The notes: generated by a model from the sequence alone, not told the origin. 64,000 nt of DNA from Liriodendron chinense (GCA_003013855.2 PVNU02000871.1:24887-88886); one strand, 5' to 3'. Counted from the stretch's first letter, positions 30,575 to 42,836 are shown. Translations and numbers: made by a program.

Positions 30575-33500
30575 CTACGGATCTGCATGGACTGCCACTG
30601 CCTCGTCACTGGAATCATATTCATCTTCGCTCAGCTCTTCGTCGCTGGATTTCTCCTCGGGGACAGCCCCACGATCTTCTGGCTTTGCGAATTTCTCACA
30701 ATACTCTGGACATGGAGAAAAAAAAATAATAATAATAAAAAAAGCATGAGTGAAGATTGGCAGAACATGGAACTGACGGCCTGTATGAAGCATAGTTCAC
30801 ATACAACTAGGAGCACTGTAACTTATAGTGCTCTGAGAGCATTGACGCAATTCTCCTAAATAAACATCTAGACCTCTCCAAAATATAAAATAAAATTAAG
30901 AAGAACCATATATTCTACACTAAAAAAGATGGATCACCAGGTCCACTTTGTTCAATGATGAAATCACATTTCAAAAAAACCAGGTCTGCTTATGTTCCTT
31001 CGCAAAAAGTATGTGGGAACGGCTTCTTCAAATCACTCGGAGTTGATTGGGTGGTCCCGAGCTCGTTCGATAGGTTCTACATGGCATGGCATGGCATAGC
31101 ATGGGGGGGGCATATCCCTTCTAGCAGGTCTCGGTGTCTCAGGCTAGAAAGAAGTGATCATTGCTTCAAAAATTAGCAAATTGATGTTTCAGTGATATTT
31201 CAAAAGGTGAAATCTCTTATAAAGGAGTGGCTGCATGCACAAAAGATTATTGAGCAGTTCCCAGATAATTGATTCGAGTTGTAATTTTCTTTTTAGTTTC
31301 TGTTTTTGTAATTTTTGGCTGAGGCTTCTTTAATAAATTCATCATTGTTCAAAATAAATAAATAAATAAATAAAATAAAAAAACCCATCTCCTTTTGTTA
31401 TGATTGTAAACAAGAAAAGATGATCACACTCCAAGAAAAAAACACTTGACAAGATCCTTGGGATGACTGGAGAGAAGATTCAAAGCTTTTATGGTTAAAA
31501 GAACAAGCCAAACAATAATATTTCATCTTGGAAACACCAAATGCACAGTATATGAAATCGGGTAAGAAGATATGTTGAGGAAGGATTATCACCTTTCACT
31601 CTCTGTTCATAAGTGGTTCGATCACGCATCATCAGAGCTGCGGCCTCTCCATTCAATGGATCTGATGGATTGGGGTACAAGAGAAGCTGCGGAAGGAACA
31701 CTTCGAAAACATTCACAAGATCTGGAAAACATGATCATCAACATCCAGAACAAAACCACACTAACCCTTAGAAAACGAAGAATCAGCTTCAGTTCAGAGA
31801 GCAAAGAAAAATATGGAAATTGATATCGTCGTTGCATTCAAGTGCAAAGATCATAAGTAGGCCAAGAACTACTTTACCAAACATCGGGCTCCAGGTCTGA
31901 TTAATAACATCCAAACAAACTGAACCTGACCTGAAATTTTAAAGCCGGTGAGATATTAGATATTGACGGAATCACTTCATGGGTAAGGCTGCATTTTGAT
32001 GCACCATTGAATTGAATTGCAACAGTTAGTTCAATAGAAAGAAAACAACCAAATAGCAGTTCTACTTTCCTTTCAAGTGCAACACAAAGGTGACACTTCT
32101 TTAAAGATGACTACGAATTTCTTGAGCTCTCAAGAAATTACAAGGGCAAAGAAGCCCCCATTAATTACGAGTCACCCATGGTTAAAGGAATTGGCAACTT
32201 GAGCTGACTCGTTCGGCCCTGAGTCGAGTCATGACTCACCCGAGTCATGGCTGAATCGGCCTGACTCAGGGGTGACTCCAGGTGTCAAATCAAGTCACAC
32301 CCAAGTCGGACGAGTCTTAAAAACCATGGAGTAAACCTGTCATCTCTCCATCATCTAGCAAGGCTAATAGCAACCTTGTTAGCCTCGCTCAGGACAATAG
32401 AGCATTCAGCTCTCAACCAAGCAAACATAAATTCAATCTCTCTTATACAGCCAACAACCTTATAAGGAACTGCTCTACATTCATGACCCACTGATCGACA
32501 ATCTTAGCATCTCCTCTAATTAAGTCTGCAAAGGGAGCTCAGAAGAAGATTGGCGACACTTCTCTACGTGCGAAAACAGTAGCCATGAAACAGCCTCACT
32601 CGTTAAAGGGACCGAAAATGGCATCAACACCTCCCCTCTGTCATTCCCCAACACCACTCCCATCCCCAATGGACCTGAGAGGTCCAGCGAATAAATGCCA
32701 AATTAAATTTAACCTGCCCAAGCCTAGGAGGTATAATTTGGCCATGACACAGTTTTTAGCTGGGTCCCCCAAGATAATGGCTTTACAGTCACAATAGAAG
32801 CCTCATAATGAGATCCCCTGGAATTCAAAAATTGGAGTGGCCCAGCTCAAAACACTTGATGTCATCAAATGAATCGACGAGTCTGTCTTCAAAGATTCTG
32901 TTATTCCTCTCTTTCATATCCCTTGCATAATTGAATATGAAACCATCTTCCATAAAATATTTCCACAAGACTAAAATAGCCCCGCCCCCTGACAAACAAC
33001 CAGATCCTCAATGGATCTATTGAGGACCCAATGCACCCCAAATAGATTGAACAAATGACCCCAGATGATTCCTGCAACATTGCAACAAAAAAAGGAGGTC
33101 CTATCTCCTCATTTTTCTCACACATGGTGCGCATGATAGGTCTCGCGATCCGCTTCTTTAGGTTATTGATGGTGAACATTTTATTGGCCTTGGAAATCCA
33201 TGCAAGCCTTTGGACTGTAGGGAGGGTCGGAGTCCCCAAACCCAAACTTTAGCTCACAATGAAATCACCCCACCCCTCCCACAAATTACCCAAAAAATGA
33301 AATCAGTAAAAACTTGCCACTCAGCATCCATTTCCAATACCTTGTATCCAATACAAAAGGATCAACGAGCAATTGGAATTTACCCATGAGCCTACCATAG
33401 GATTGTGGCTCCTCCAAATTGAGATTTCTTTGAAGAACCACATTCCATGCAACTGATCCCCCGATGCTTTTATAATAATCCATTACATTGCAGCTTGGCT

Positions 33501-36500
33501 CAAAGAAAGAAAAAACTAGGGAAGTGGATGACTTGCCAAGGAAGCCTCGTTGAGCCAATAATCTCTTTAAACAACCCTTATCACCATCTCCAATTGAACT
33601 TTTTTTTTTGCCAAGAATACAGATCACACTCAAACTTCAAGACCCCCTTTGTTGGCCTGAAATCTTTTATCGACCTGAAATCTTTTATTTACTGACGCCC
33701 CTCGACGACTTCTTTTTTCCCTTCTTAAAATGATTAAATTTCATTAACCCGCACAAAGAAAACGAGCATCCAAAGCAGGAGGTGCCCCTCTTGTCATGGC
33801 CCTGGGAATATAATGAAATAGCAGAAAAGCAAAGACATTAACAGACAAAAAACAACGGAAGCAGGAGAAAGACTCCTGCAGCCAACGGACCCTAGAGATA
33901 TCTCCAAAGTCTTCACTTTGGTCCCCAAAAGACCAAAGAATGAGCAACAATTGAGCTCTGTTCTCACAGGAGCCCAGAAGATCCTTTTTTTTTTTTGTTG
34001 AGAAAGAGGCTAAAAAATACAAAAAATTACAAGATCCCCTAAACTCGAGTGTTCGAAGCCTAATCCAAAACATTTCCTAAAAACATCTGCAACAGTCCCA
34101 TTAATATTGCAGAAGCATTGGTTATTCCTCTCCCCCCATAAAGCCCAAAGGTCAGCTAACAACACCCATCTCCAAGCAATACTTCCACTTTTCCCTAACC
34201 CCCCCCCCCCCCCCCCCCCCCCCCATGCCAAGCAGAAGAACCCTTCAATGGACTCTGGCATTACCCAATCAACACCAAAACAGCCCAAGATTTGGTCCCA
34301 AACTCGCAAAGGGGCTAAGAAGGAAAAGATTGTTGAGCATCTCCTCATTCTGCAAGCATTGGTGATTATCATCTTTCTCCTATGCAAATTATCCATTGTG
34401 AGCACCTTCTTCCTGCTTACCAACCGTGCTTACATTGCAACCTTGGAGGTGTGTGCACAGTTGCCGCTATAAGAAGATTGACAGAGCAAACCATAAAAGA
34501 TCGAACGGAGAAATGCCTGGACATATCGGTGGTCCAAACCACAGTATTCAGAGATGAAAAAGAGGGAGAGAGCCTGAGAGCCTTAACGACAGAGCTATGA
34601 ACTCTTCCTCCTCCAAAAGGTTTCTGCGGCAGGGAGAGTCCAAGTCACACCATTACCCAAAAAGAAGATACCATTTTGTTTTGCAATGCAATTGGGACCC
34701 AAGTGGCCCATGTGAAACGAATTCTTAGATGTTTTGAGGCAGTGTCCAGCTTGTGGGTGAACCTTAGAAAAACACTATGATGGGAGTGGAGTGGCAATTT
34801 GTGAAGATGTTGTGAAGTCAGGTAGGTCCCATTGGGTGTAATGTGGTGAGACTTTTGTGTTCATATTTGGGCTTTGCTCTTAGCGGAAACTCAAGTGGTT
34901 GCTTTTTGGGACCCCATTGTGGAGAGGATTAGGAAGAAGCTCGCTAGATGGGAAGTGAAGTTCCTATCCTTGGATAGGAGAATCACTCTCATCAATGCAA
35001 CTCTCTCAAATCTTCCGGTATATTTCATAACCATGATCAAAATTCCTACGGATGTGGCTTCAAAGATTGAATAAATTCAAGAGACTTCTAGTGGAAGGAT
35101 GTTAGGGGAGTCATAAGTTCCATCTCGTGAACTAGAAGTAAGTGCAAAGCCCATAACCAAGGGGGGCTTGGCATGGTAATATTAGGGAAAGGAATTGGTT
35201 GCTCACGACTCATGAGTAAGGGGTGCTGGAGATTTGTGGAAGAACTACAGTTGCATGAAGCATGAAGCAAAGCGGCTACAAATTCAGGTGAGGAGCACGG
35301 AAGTATCTCTTTCAAAATGTAAACAAGTATAAATAGGCAGGAAGTGGAAGCGGGAGCGAGAGTTTGAAGCAAGGATGCAGGAGCTGCACCTAGTTAGAAG
35401 GATCCTACAAATAAGGGAAGAACCAAATGCTATATGGAGGAATGCCGTCGGAGGAAAATATGGGGAGTTAGATAATGACTGGTGTTTGCACATAAATGCT
35501 GGAGGTCAAGGGTCGGTGATTTGGAGAGAGATGAGCAAATTGGGTCAACATGCTAGTAACAATGCTAGAGACATTGCAAGTCATGCAGGCATATAATTGA
35601 GTAATGGATTTTGGTACCTTTTGGGAAAAAGGCAATAAAAGCCACTTTTGGAAGCACGCATGGCTTGACAATTCCCCATTGGTTTCCTCTTTTCAGCCCT
35701 TATCTACCCACACTGTAACGAGGTTTGGAACTGTTAGATGTTCGAAGTGCAGTGGCTTGGAACATTAGCCTTTGGAGGTTTTTGGATGATCAGGAATCAG
35801 ATCTGCTTGTGGCATTACTTGCAAAATTCGATTGCTCAAGTTGACCCTTTGGCGCCTCTTCAATTTTAGGCTTCAACATGATGAAAGTAGCATTCAGGGC
35901 TTTGCTCAAGATAGCTTGGTGGAGGAATTCTTTCATAATGCAAATTATGTCCACTCCAATAGCAACTTTGTTGTTTCAACTCTGAAGCAGTTAATGCGGT
36001 TCATTCAATGCAACGATGCACCCAAATGCAGCCTAGACTAATCATCATTATGATCATCATCTAAGCCTTATCCTAACTAATTGGGGTTAGCTACACAAAT
36101 TTTGTTCGGCCATTCCACTATATCAAGGGCCATAACACAGCCTAGACTAATGTGTTTCACAAACCACTTGAGCAAACTAACATTCTAGGAAGTTAATATT
36201 TTAGGGTGCAAACAAAAAAGAACTCACATTTCATCGACATTGGGATGATAGATCTTATTCACAAAGCCTATCGATGGAGACTTATAAGGATAAGCATCTG
36301 GTAACTCCACTCTTATTCTCCACAAACCTCCCTGATAAAGGCCTGTCATAAGCCACACACACAAAAAAAAAAAAAATCCTTTTGTTCAGATATTAAAAAT
36401 ATCCACCTGTACAACTAAACTGCACAGAACTATTGAAGAAAATGAGTAGTTTAACTGCTAACTAAAGTACTAAATTGCATCCAGATTATAAGATTGAAAG

Positions 36501-39500
36501 AGAGCTTCCTGATTTACATTATAAGCAAGGCTATAATGTTCAATAATGGCTGCATGCAGAGGCAATCATGGCCTTGAAAATTTTCCAGACTTAAATTAGA
36601 CAGTAGAGACATTAATAAACATAATAAAGCAAGCTCTGAGCAGCTACAGATGGTCAAGATTATTGAATCAAAGAACTATGAAAAATCAAATACTCACATG
36701 AAACTCATAGAGAACTACTATTTTTATTGAAAATCCATACGATATTAGAGATGTGTGTATGGATTTTATTTATTTTTAATCTATTCATCATAATTGATTT
36801 TTCATTGTTATGAGATTTATTGAAAATTGAAATGAATACAACAATCCATTAAGATACTTATCTCATAAACAAAAAGAATCCCTAAGCACTCCTTCACTAG
36901 ACAATTGACCAAGGAATTACGTCTCTAGGGACTCAGTTAAAAGAAACAGTTAGGAAAAACACAAGCCCTAGTTTCAGTAACGAGGAAATTACACCTTCAG
37001 GGCACAATGCTAGCATCAGAAGCATGTTCTATCCATCTCACATCTCTGAATGGCTGCACCAGAGCTTTTCGGCTCGGTTAGAGTCTCCCATACTGATGGG
37101 ACAGGAAAACACAACCATGATACAGATGCACTATTACAGGTCGTTTGGATGCATGTAACAGGGGATCCAAAGGGAACTCCACGTCCACAGATCTTTAAAA
37201 ACTTAGATAAGGAGTTTAAAGATATCTAGTAATGTTGTCTGGATGAATGTAATATGGGTCCCTAAAAGTTGAGATTTTGTGTTTGGATGACACCTCATGG
37301 AGGTCCTTTTTTCTTGCAGTGTGTGCTGCAGGCAAATATATTGAAGAGGAGTGAAGTGGCATACCTTCCAATCCATGAGATCAAGGCCGCATACCATGCG
37401 AGTCCTAAAATGTGCATGCTCTCCCAAAATACGAGCCATGTACCGTCGGGTTACATACGTTAGATAGTGGTGTGGTAAAGATGAGTATGAGCAAGTGGAA
37501 ACATTTGTCCATGGATAGTTGAATTCTAGCCTACCCCATGGACACCAAAATATTCATTGTTGTGAAAACCCCTGTCCAAATGGAAAGCTGCCTTAGGTGA
37601 CTGCATCCAAAACATGGAAACTTTAGCAGCATGGCAACTTTGTCTCAAGTGAAGATTTCCATGCACCCAAACAAACCTTACTGCAACTACAACAAAATTA
37701 CCTAGGACTAGATTCCCTAAATTGCGGCCATCAACATTTAATTCCACCAATCCAGAGCAGTTGAGGTTCATCATAATCGATACCAAATCTAGGATTCAGA
37801 ATCATCCACTAGTGACCAAGATATCAAACATCCACAAAAAATTCAAGAACACACATCCAAGACAACCACAAATCCATAAAAAACAAAAGAATGTATGACT
37901 AATCATCTGTTCATCAGAATCAGTACCAGACTTACCACTTCAGCAACATTACTGGTGGCTAAGGCAAAACATCAATCCAAGGTTCAAAATATCAGAATAT
38001 ATGTCGGAAATCTATCACAATAAATTAATCAGAAGACGAGATACAAATGTTCTCATTGCAATACAAAAATGTATAAAAAAAAAGTATCATTTGCATCATT
38101 AATACATTCCAAAACAAAAAGGCCATTGTCTCAGAATGTGACATTGATACACTCGTCCCTGTATATTTTGATGGAATTCATTATCATACCAAGGTCGATA
38201 ATTTGGAAGGCAACATATTATATTGGGAAAGTACCATGAAAAATTCACCAGAAATATGAGTCATCTGGACGTTAAGCTGCCATCAAACACCCACAGAGAA
38301 ATCCAAGAAAGAAAACATGTAGAAAAAGAAGAGATAAAATAATACATGGGAAGTACTGATATTTACACTCTCTCCTTTTGATACAAATATCCTTTTTTCC
38401 ATTTCTGAGAGTGGAATGGTACATTTCAGTACTAGTCTAATACAAAAGTACAAAACTGGCGTTTGCATTAAAAAAACAGAGGGGGTAAGCATCACAATCT
38501 TCTGAAAAAGGAAGGAAACTCATAAAAACATGGATGTGGGTGTTATCCATTAACCAGAATAAATAACAAATCTAACTACAGAAGGAGCTGCTCATAGAAA
38601 ATCAAAACCATCAAACCATGAAAACCAAAATTCCAAAAGGGGGGGGAGGAGTGTGTGTGTAAAAAGATATATGGGTATTGAAGATTATTAACTGTGGATC
38701 AGAATCATACCAAATCTCCAGCTTCAAAATCATCCAATGATGGATAATTAACAGCAAATGTACCCCCATGTTTTTTTTATGCACACCCCTTTTTCCTACT
38801 TTTGGCACACAATTCTGATACTAAAAGCAGATGGCTAGCTGAAAGGAAATCGACACTTGCACCCTTTTACACTTTTTGTTCAATTGTATTACTAAAAGTA
38901 GAGAAATTGGGTGTGTGCATAAAAAGTAGAGGGTGTCAATTAATTCTCTATTTCAAGAAATCAAACACCAAAAAAAAAAAAAAAACCAAGAAGGGAAAAT
39001 TACAATTCCAACACCACCAAAATAATAATAAAAAAAATCCAACAAGGGACAACTACAATTCCAACAAAATACCAAAATAGGGGGAAAAGGGCATATGGGT
39101 ATTGAAGATTATTAACTGTTGATTAGAATCATACCAAATCTACAGCTTCGTAATCATCTAATGATGGCAAAATTCAAAGGGAAATTGACATTTGCACCCA
39201 TATTTTTTTTATGCACACACCCCTTTTTTCCTACTCTTGGCACACAATTCTGATACAAAAAGAAGATGGCTAGTTCAAAGGGAGTGCCAATTGCACCCTT
39301 TTACTGCTTTTGGCAAAACTTTATTCCTAAAAGTAGAGAAAATGAGCGCGTGCATAAAAATAGAGGGTGTAAATATCAATTGTCAATTCAAGAAATCAAT
39401 ACCCAAACCAAAAAAAATCCAAGAAAAATGTAAAATTCCACAAAAATTTAATCCTAAAAATAGAGAAATGTGCATAAAAAAATAGAGGATGTAAATATCA

Positions 39501-39834
39501 ATTCTCTATTTCAAGAAATCAAACACCCAAATTAAAAAAAAAAATCCAAAAAGGTAAAATTCCACAAAATAAATAAAAAGACAAAAATAAAGGAAAAATA
39601 AGACGTGGGTATTGATGATTTACTCTCTTTGGGGCCATGGAAATCCACATAGAACTCCTGCATCCCGTCATTGATCATCTCGACCTTGTAATCACTCATC
39701 ATCCTTTTCAAAAATAAATAATAAAAATGAGATTTTTTATTTATTTAAATGGTGAAAATAAAATGAGGGTCTTTTTGGAATGATCTTTACAGTTTCATCA
39801 AATCCATTTCTCGGCGTTTGCTTGGAGAAGACAT
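30575..39834 (-). CDS. Ubiquitin-conjugating enzyme E2, UBC4/5/6 group
   Basis: This E2 accepts ubiquitin from E1 as a thioester and passes it to substrates with an E3. Exons in transcript order: 39834-39791, 39703-39624, 36342-36228, 31930-31878, 31721-31593, 30705-30575; all junctions are GT-AG. They join in frame to 183 residues, close to the 183-191 of Arabidopsis UBC4/5/6. The protein starts MSSPSKRREMDLMKLMMSDY. It contains the HPN motif (YHPNVDE) and the catalytic Cys in SGSVCLDVINQTW, then FLPQLLLYPNPSDPLNGEAA. The acidic tail (KSSDEELSEDEYDSSDE) and C-terminal ADP are typical of this UBE2H-like group. The start codon is followed by the family's conserved first residues, and a pyrimidine-rich leader precedes it. 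Introns 2 (about 3.3 kb) and 3 (about 4.3 kb) are swollen by repeats and LINE fragments, but no coding exon is damaged. Confidence 0.95.
30808..30843. mobile_element. Solo end of the GCTCTCAGAGCACT MITE
   Basis: 'aggagcactgtaacttatag' followed by 'tgctctgagagc' matches the right end of the MITE at 14426-14921. No partner end is visible nearby. It lies in the last UBC intron. Confidence 0.65.
30930..31382 (+). mobile_element. 3' end fragment of an L1-type LINE
   Basis: The broken translation resembles the zinc-binding tail of plant LINE polyproteins (SLGVDWVVP, KSLIKEWLHAQK), which also appears at 34010-34423. It is followed by a non-coding end and an (AATA)n/A-rich tail at 31354-31382. It lies in the last UBC intron, opposite in strand to the host gene. 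Confidence 0.6.
32195..32335. repeat. GAGTCA-rich dispersed repeat (UBC intron 3)
   Basis: The stretch contains 'gagtcgagtcatgactcacc' and many TGACTC/GAGTCA motifs, and ends near 'cttaaaaaccatgg', with 'cccatggttaaagg' mirrored at its left. Those weak inverted ends suggest a small element. Confidence 0.5.
32560..33680 (-). mobile_element. LINE fragment (C-terminal part)
   Basis: Minus-strand frames resemble the end of plant L1-type LINE ORF2. One has WISKANKMFTINNLKKR, and the other has KKSSIGDGDKGCLKRL and a C-terminal GKFQLLVDPFVLDTRYWKW segment. Frames are interrupted, so the copy is dead. It lies in UBC intron 3. Confidence 0.6.
33740..34450 (-). mobile_element. LINE fragment with zinc-binding tail
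   Basis: The translation shows KVLTMDNLHRRKMIITNAC, RVWDQILGCFGVDWVMPES and LWALWGERNNQCF, the usual reverse-transcriptase-associated zinc-binding end of plant LINEs. A 26-base C run at 34199-34224 interrupts it, and a second shorter copy of the terminal region lies at 33744-34000. It is non-functional. Confidence 0.65.
34683..35880 (+). mobile_element. LINE fragment (reverse transcriptase C-terminal part)
   Basis: Plus-strand frames show ILRCFEAVSSLWVNLRK, then FWDPIVERIRKKLARWEVKF and LSLDRRITLINATLSNLP, which are hallmark plant LINE reverse-transcriptase segments. These are followed by WRNAVGGKYGE and FWKHAWLDNSPL. Stop codons and frameshifts break it. It lies opposite to the two LINE fragments on its left, so separate insertions or an inversion are needed. 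Confidence 0.75.
36040..36130. repeat. Dispersed repeat with ATCATCATC head (UBC intron 3 side)
   Basis: It begins 'atgatcatcatctaagcctt' and continues 'ctaattggggttagctacac' and 'ttcggccattccactatat'. It is related to 13883-13985 and, reversed, to 22370-22412. Confidence 0.6.
38680..39530. repeat. Large tandem duplication inside UBC intron 2
   Basis: Units of about 310 bp at 38675-38985 and 39093-39405 share 'gggtattgaagattattaac', 'ggcacacaattctgatac' and 'agatggctag'. A third, partial unit lies at about 39440-39530 ('ctctatttcaagaaatcaaa'). They are separated by A-rich stretches. Confidence 0.8.
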
Positions 39835-40443
39835 GATTTTTGGGCCCTTTTTTAAATTCTTTTTAAATTTTCTTTTTGCTTGGGTTTTTTTGGAGGTTGA
39901 AGAGAAGGGAGTGAAATGAGAAGAGATGGGTTTTTGAGAGGTTGAAGAGAAGGAGATGAGAGAAATGTTCACGTACAGCGTTGGATGGGAACTTTAACAT
40001 ACAACACCTTCTTTCATAGCAACATCTTACTTTCCTTTTGTAAAATCTGATCCGTTGAAATGTTAGGACAAATCATAATCAACATTGAGGCAAAAATTAA
40101 TATGATTCATTAATCTTTAAGGCTACACCGTCGAAATCAGTGATGATAAACCGATGGTATGATTTAAAGTATTTTTTGGCCAAATTAGTGATTGGATTAT
40201 TCTGATTTTTTTTTTTTGTGGAATATATTTATGATGTGTTTAGACCTTTTAACGGATTGGATTTTAAAATGATTAAAAATTATGATAAAACAAAAATGGA
40301 ATATGTTGAAGTTTCCTGACAGTGTTGTACAGAAACATTACGTGCGTGTTTTTTTTTAAAGAGGTATCATATGATTCTCGACTATGCACAAAAATCAAAA
40401 TACTCTGGTTTTCTAGGGTGTCCGAGCAATAAAAAGCTATGTT
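39835..40443. other. Upstream region of the UBC gene
   Basis: A CT-rich leader on the minus strand (about 39860-39965) precedes the UBC start, typical of a plant 5' UTR. No TATA box was assigned. No other gene is seen. Confidence 0.45.
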
Positions 40444-40816
40444 GGGCCCACCGTAATGTTTTCGTAAAATCTAGTCCGTTCATCCGTTTATCCAGATAAT
40501 ATTAGGACATGATCCTTGAATTTAGGAGGATCTGTAGCTTAAGTAGGCCACAAAAAAGGAAACTGTTGGGATGTGGCCGTCGTCCACTGTTGAAACATTC
40601 TTAGGCCCACAAGAGTTTTTTTTTCGTCTATATTTTTTCCCCCTTCATCCGGGTTGGAAACAACATATGAACGAGTTTGATCGAATATAAACGTTAAGTG
40701 GGCCCCAGGAACGTTTCAATTGTGTGAATACGATCCTTACTGATTATTATGGTGTGCCCCACTTGAGTTTTGGATCTGGTGAATTTTTATCAAAAAATCT
40801 ATCCACGGTAGGGGCC
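40444..40816. mobile_element. GGGCCCAC foldback element
   Basis: It begins 'gggcccaccgtaatgttttc' and contains 'aagtaggccaca' and the mirrored 'ggtgtgccccacttgagttt'. The right end is worn ('atccacggtaggggcc'). Confidence 0.6.
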
Positions 40817-41984
40817 AAGAGATCAACGGTTCAGATCACTGAAGAGTGGATCCAGATACGTTAACTGAAAACCAGAGTATAGACTATGGACTCCAATAAT
40901 TGCTCATCTGCAGAAACAGAGGAGAGAAAAGGAGCAATGCTTGGAGGAAAAGATTGTGATAGTACACCGGACCACTATTTCTGCGCTCTCCACTGCATGT
41001 GGGTTCCAAGCACTGTGATGAGAACCGTTCATCTGAAGGACGCTATAGATGGACGGTTTGGAAAAAAAGTGAGACGTATGGTCTGATCCGGTGGAGAAGA
41101 ACGTATTCGCGGGGTATCGATCGTGGGCCTGGAGCGTGCGAAATCTAGACCGTTAAGCGGTTGGTGGACCCCACCCCAAAAATACAGGGAATTGAAGATC
41201 CCAGGGACCAGCATTGGGACTTCTTCCAGTTGGATGCGGACCGTTGTTTTTATTCTCCTCTTAACGGTCTGTACGCCATTGATCAAGAGATTGAGATTAG
41301 CCTATTGATACATGGTCCGTCCGCAGTGGGATGCAACAGACCAATGGTCCGGATTACCCAACCGTGGACCCCACATGTCAATTTGGAAATACTGTGCAGA
41401 GATGAGGATTATGTACATGCGATTATGTAAGAGGTGTCCTCTTTGGTGGAACCGGGATTTTGTGGGGCCCACGAAAAGTTTGCATTAGATCCACTCCGTC
41501 CATTAGACGCACCATTCAATGCTACGATACCTCAACGAAAATCAGCTTGGGGAAGAGAAATTGGGCCACACCATAAAAATAAGACCTTCTACAGTCTTTG
41601 TGGGGTCCACTGTGCTGTTCACATGACATCTGATCCATTCATCAGGCGTGAATAATAAGGATGAAGGAACAGACCAAAATACATGCTATTCCAAACCTAT
41701 CTGGTCCATCGAGGATGAATCTAGAGGTCCTAGGCACCATTTTAAATTTCTCCCTGAGTTGTAGCCCAATTTGCTATTTATCGTCCTAAATTTTTGTTTC
41801 TACGGTGATCATGAGGTTGGGAATACGATGGACGGGATAGATCAGATGTAAAAGTGACGTGGGACCCACGGAAGATCGGTACCACTGGTGCACCTCATTA
41901 TAAAATACAGACATGCTCTCTCACTTTAGGGGGGGCGCGGATTTCTTGCGAAAGCCTTGCGCACGAAGTTACTTGGAACCAAGG
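40817..41984. other. Gene-free stretch
   Basis: Short open frames here show no family resemblance. The sequence has many GGACC/GGTCC and GGGCCCAC motifs, such as 'tttgtggggcccacgaaaag' at 41459, which suggest worn foldback remnants. Confidence 0.45.
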
Positions 41985-42352
41985 AGGGCCCAAAGTGATT
42001 TTTTTTTTTTTATAAATCTACCCGGTCCATCCGTTTTGGGAGCTCATTTTAGGACATGAGAATAAAAATGAACCGGATCCAAGACTGAAGTGGGGTCTAT
42101 GGGTCCGCAGTGATGTTTATATGCCATCCATACCGTTCATAATATCATTCCTAGTGAGATGAACTGAAAACACAAATATTATCCTGATTCGAAACTACTG
42201 TGGCCCCACGAATATTTCAACTGTGGAAGTTCAATCGTCACATTTTCAGCCCACTTGAGTCTTGTATCCTGTTCATGTTTGGTCGCAACGCCTAAAATGA
42301 TCTCACAAAACGGTTAGACGGCGTAGATTTCTCACAAACATCACACTGGCCC
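41985..42352. mobile_element. GGGCCCAC foldback element
   Basis: The left end 'gggcccaaagtgatt' leads to 'ctacccggtccatccgtttt' and 'gctcattttaggacatgaga'. The right end carries 'ggcgtagatttctcacaaac' and 'atcacactggccc'. The centre has 'tgatgtttatatgccatcca'. The right end forms part of the perfect inverted repeat listed next. Confidence 0.65.
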
Positions 42353-42404
42353 TGATGCTCGGAATCTAGGTGGGGCCAGTGTGATGTTTGTGAGAAATCT
42401 ACGC
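42321..42404. repeat. Perfect 31-bp inverted repeat with 22-bp spacer
   Basis: Arms 42321-42351 (starting 'gcgtagatttctcacaaaca') and 42374-42404 (ending 'gtgagaaatctacgc') are exact reverse complements. The left arm is the terminus of the preceding foldback element, so the right arm may be an inverted second terminus. Confidence 0.95.
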
Positions 42405-42443
42405 GTCCAACGCGGCCCCCATAACCGACGGTCAGTGTTCTGT

Positions 42444-42836
42444 GGGCCCCACCATGATGTATGTTTTATCCACGCCGTCTATCCATTTTTACAGCTCATT
42501 TTTGGCTCAAAAAATGAGGCAGATCTAAATCTAAGGTGGACCACACCACAGGAAGAAATGTTGATCGAACGTCAACCATTACAAACTTCTTCGGAGCCAC
42601 AAAAGTTTTGGATCAAGCTCATATTTGTGTTTTCCAGGTCTGTGTGACCTGATCAGAGGTTGGATGGCAAATAAACAGTACGGTGGGCCCTAAGTAGTTT
42701 TTAATTGTGGGAGTTCAATCACCGCTGTTTTCCTATGGTGTGGTAGGATTTGATTTGCTTTATTTTTGGGCTCATGCCCTAAAATGGGCTAGGACGGCGT
42801 AGGTAAAAAAAATATATATATCATGGTGGGTGCCAC
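42444..42836. mobile_element. GGGCCCAC foldback element, well preserved
   Basis: It runs from 'gggccccaccatgatgtatg' to 'atcatggtgggtgccac'. Matching inverted blocks are 'ggtggaccacaccacagga' with 'tcctatggtgtggta', and 'tttttggctcaaaaaatga' with 'tttttgggctcatgcccta'. The loop contains 'ggttggatggcaaataaaca'. It is non-coding. Confidence 0.75.

Noticed and set aside
34874..35074. Reverse-transcriptase-like frame considered as an active LINE
   Set aside because: Stops and frameshifts occur on both sides and the remaining domains are missing or inverted.
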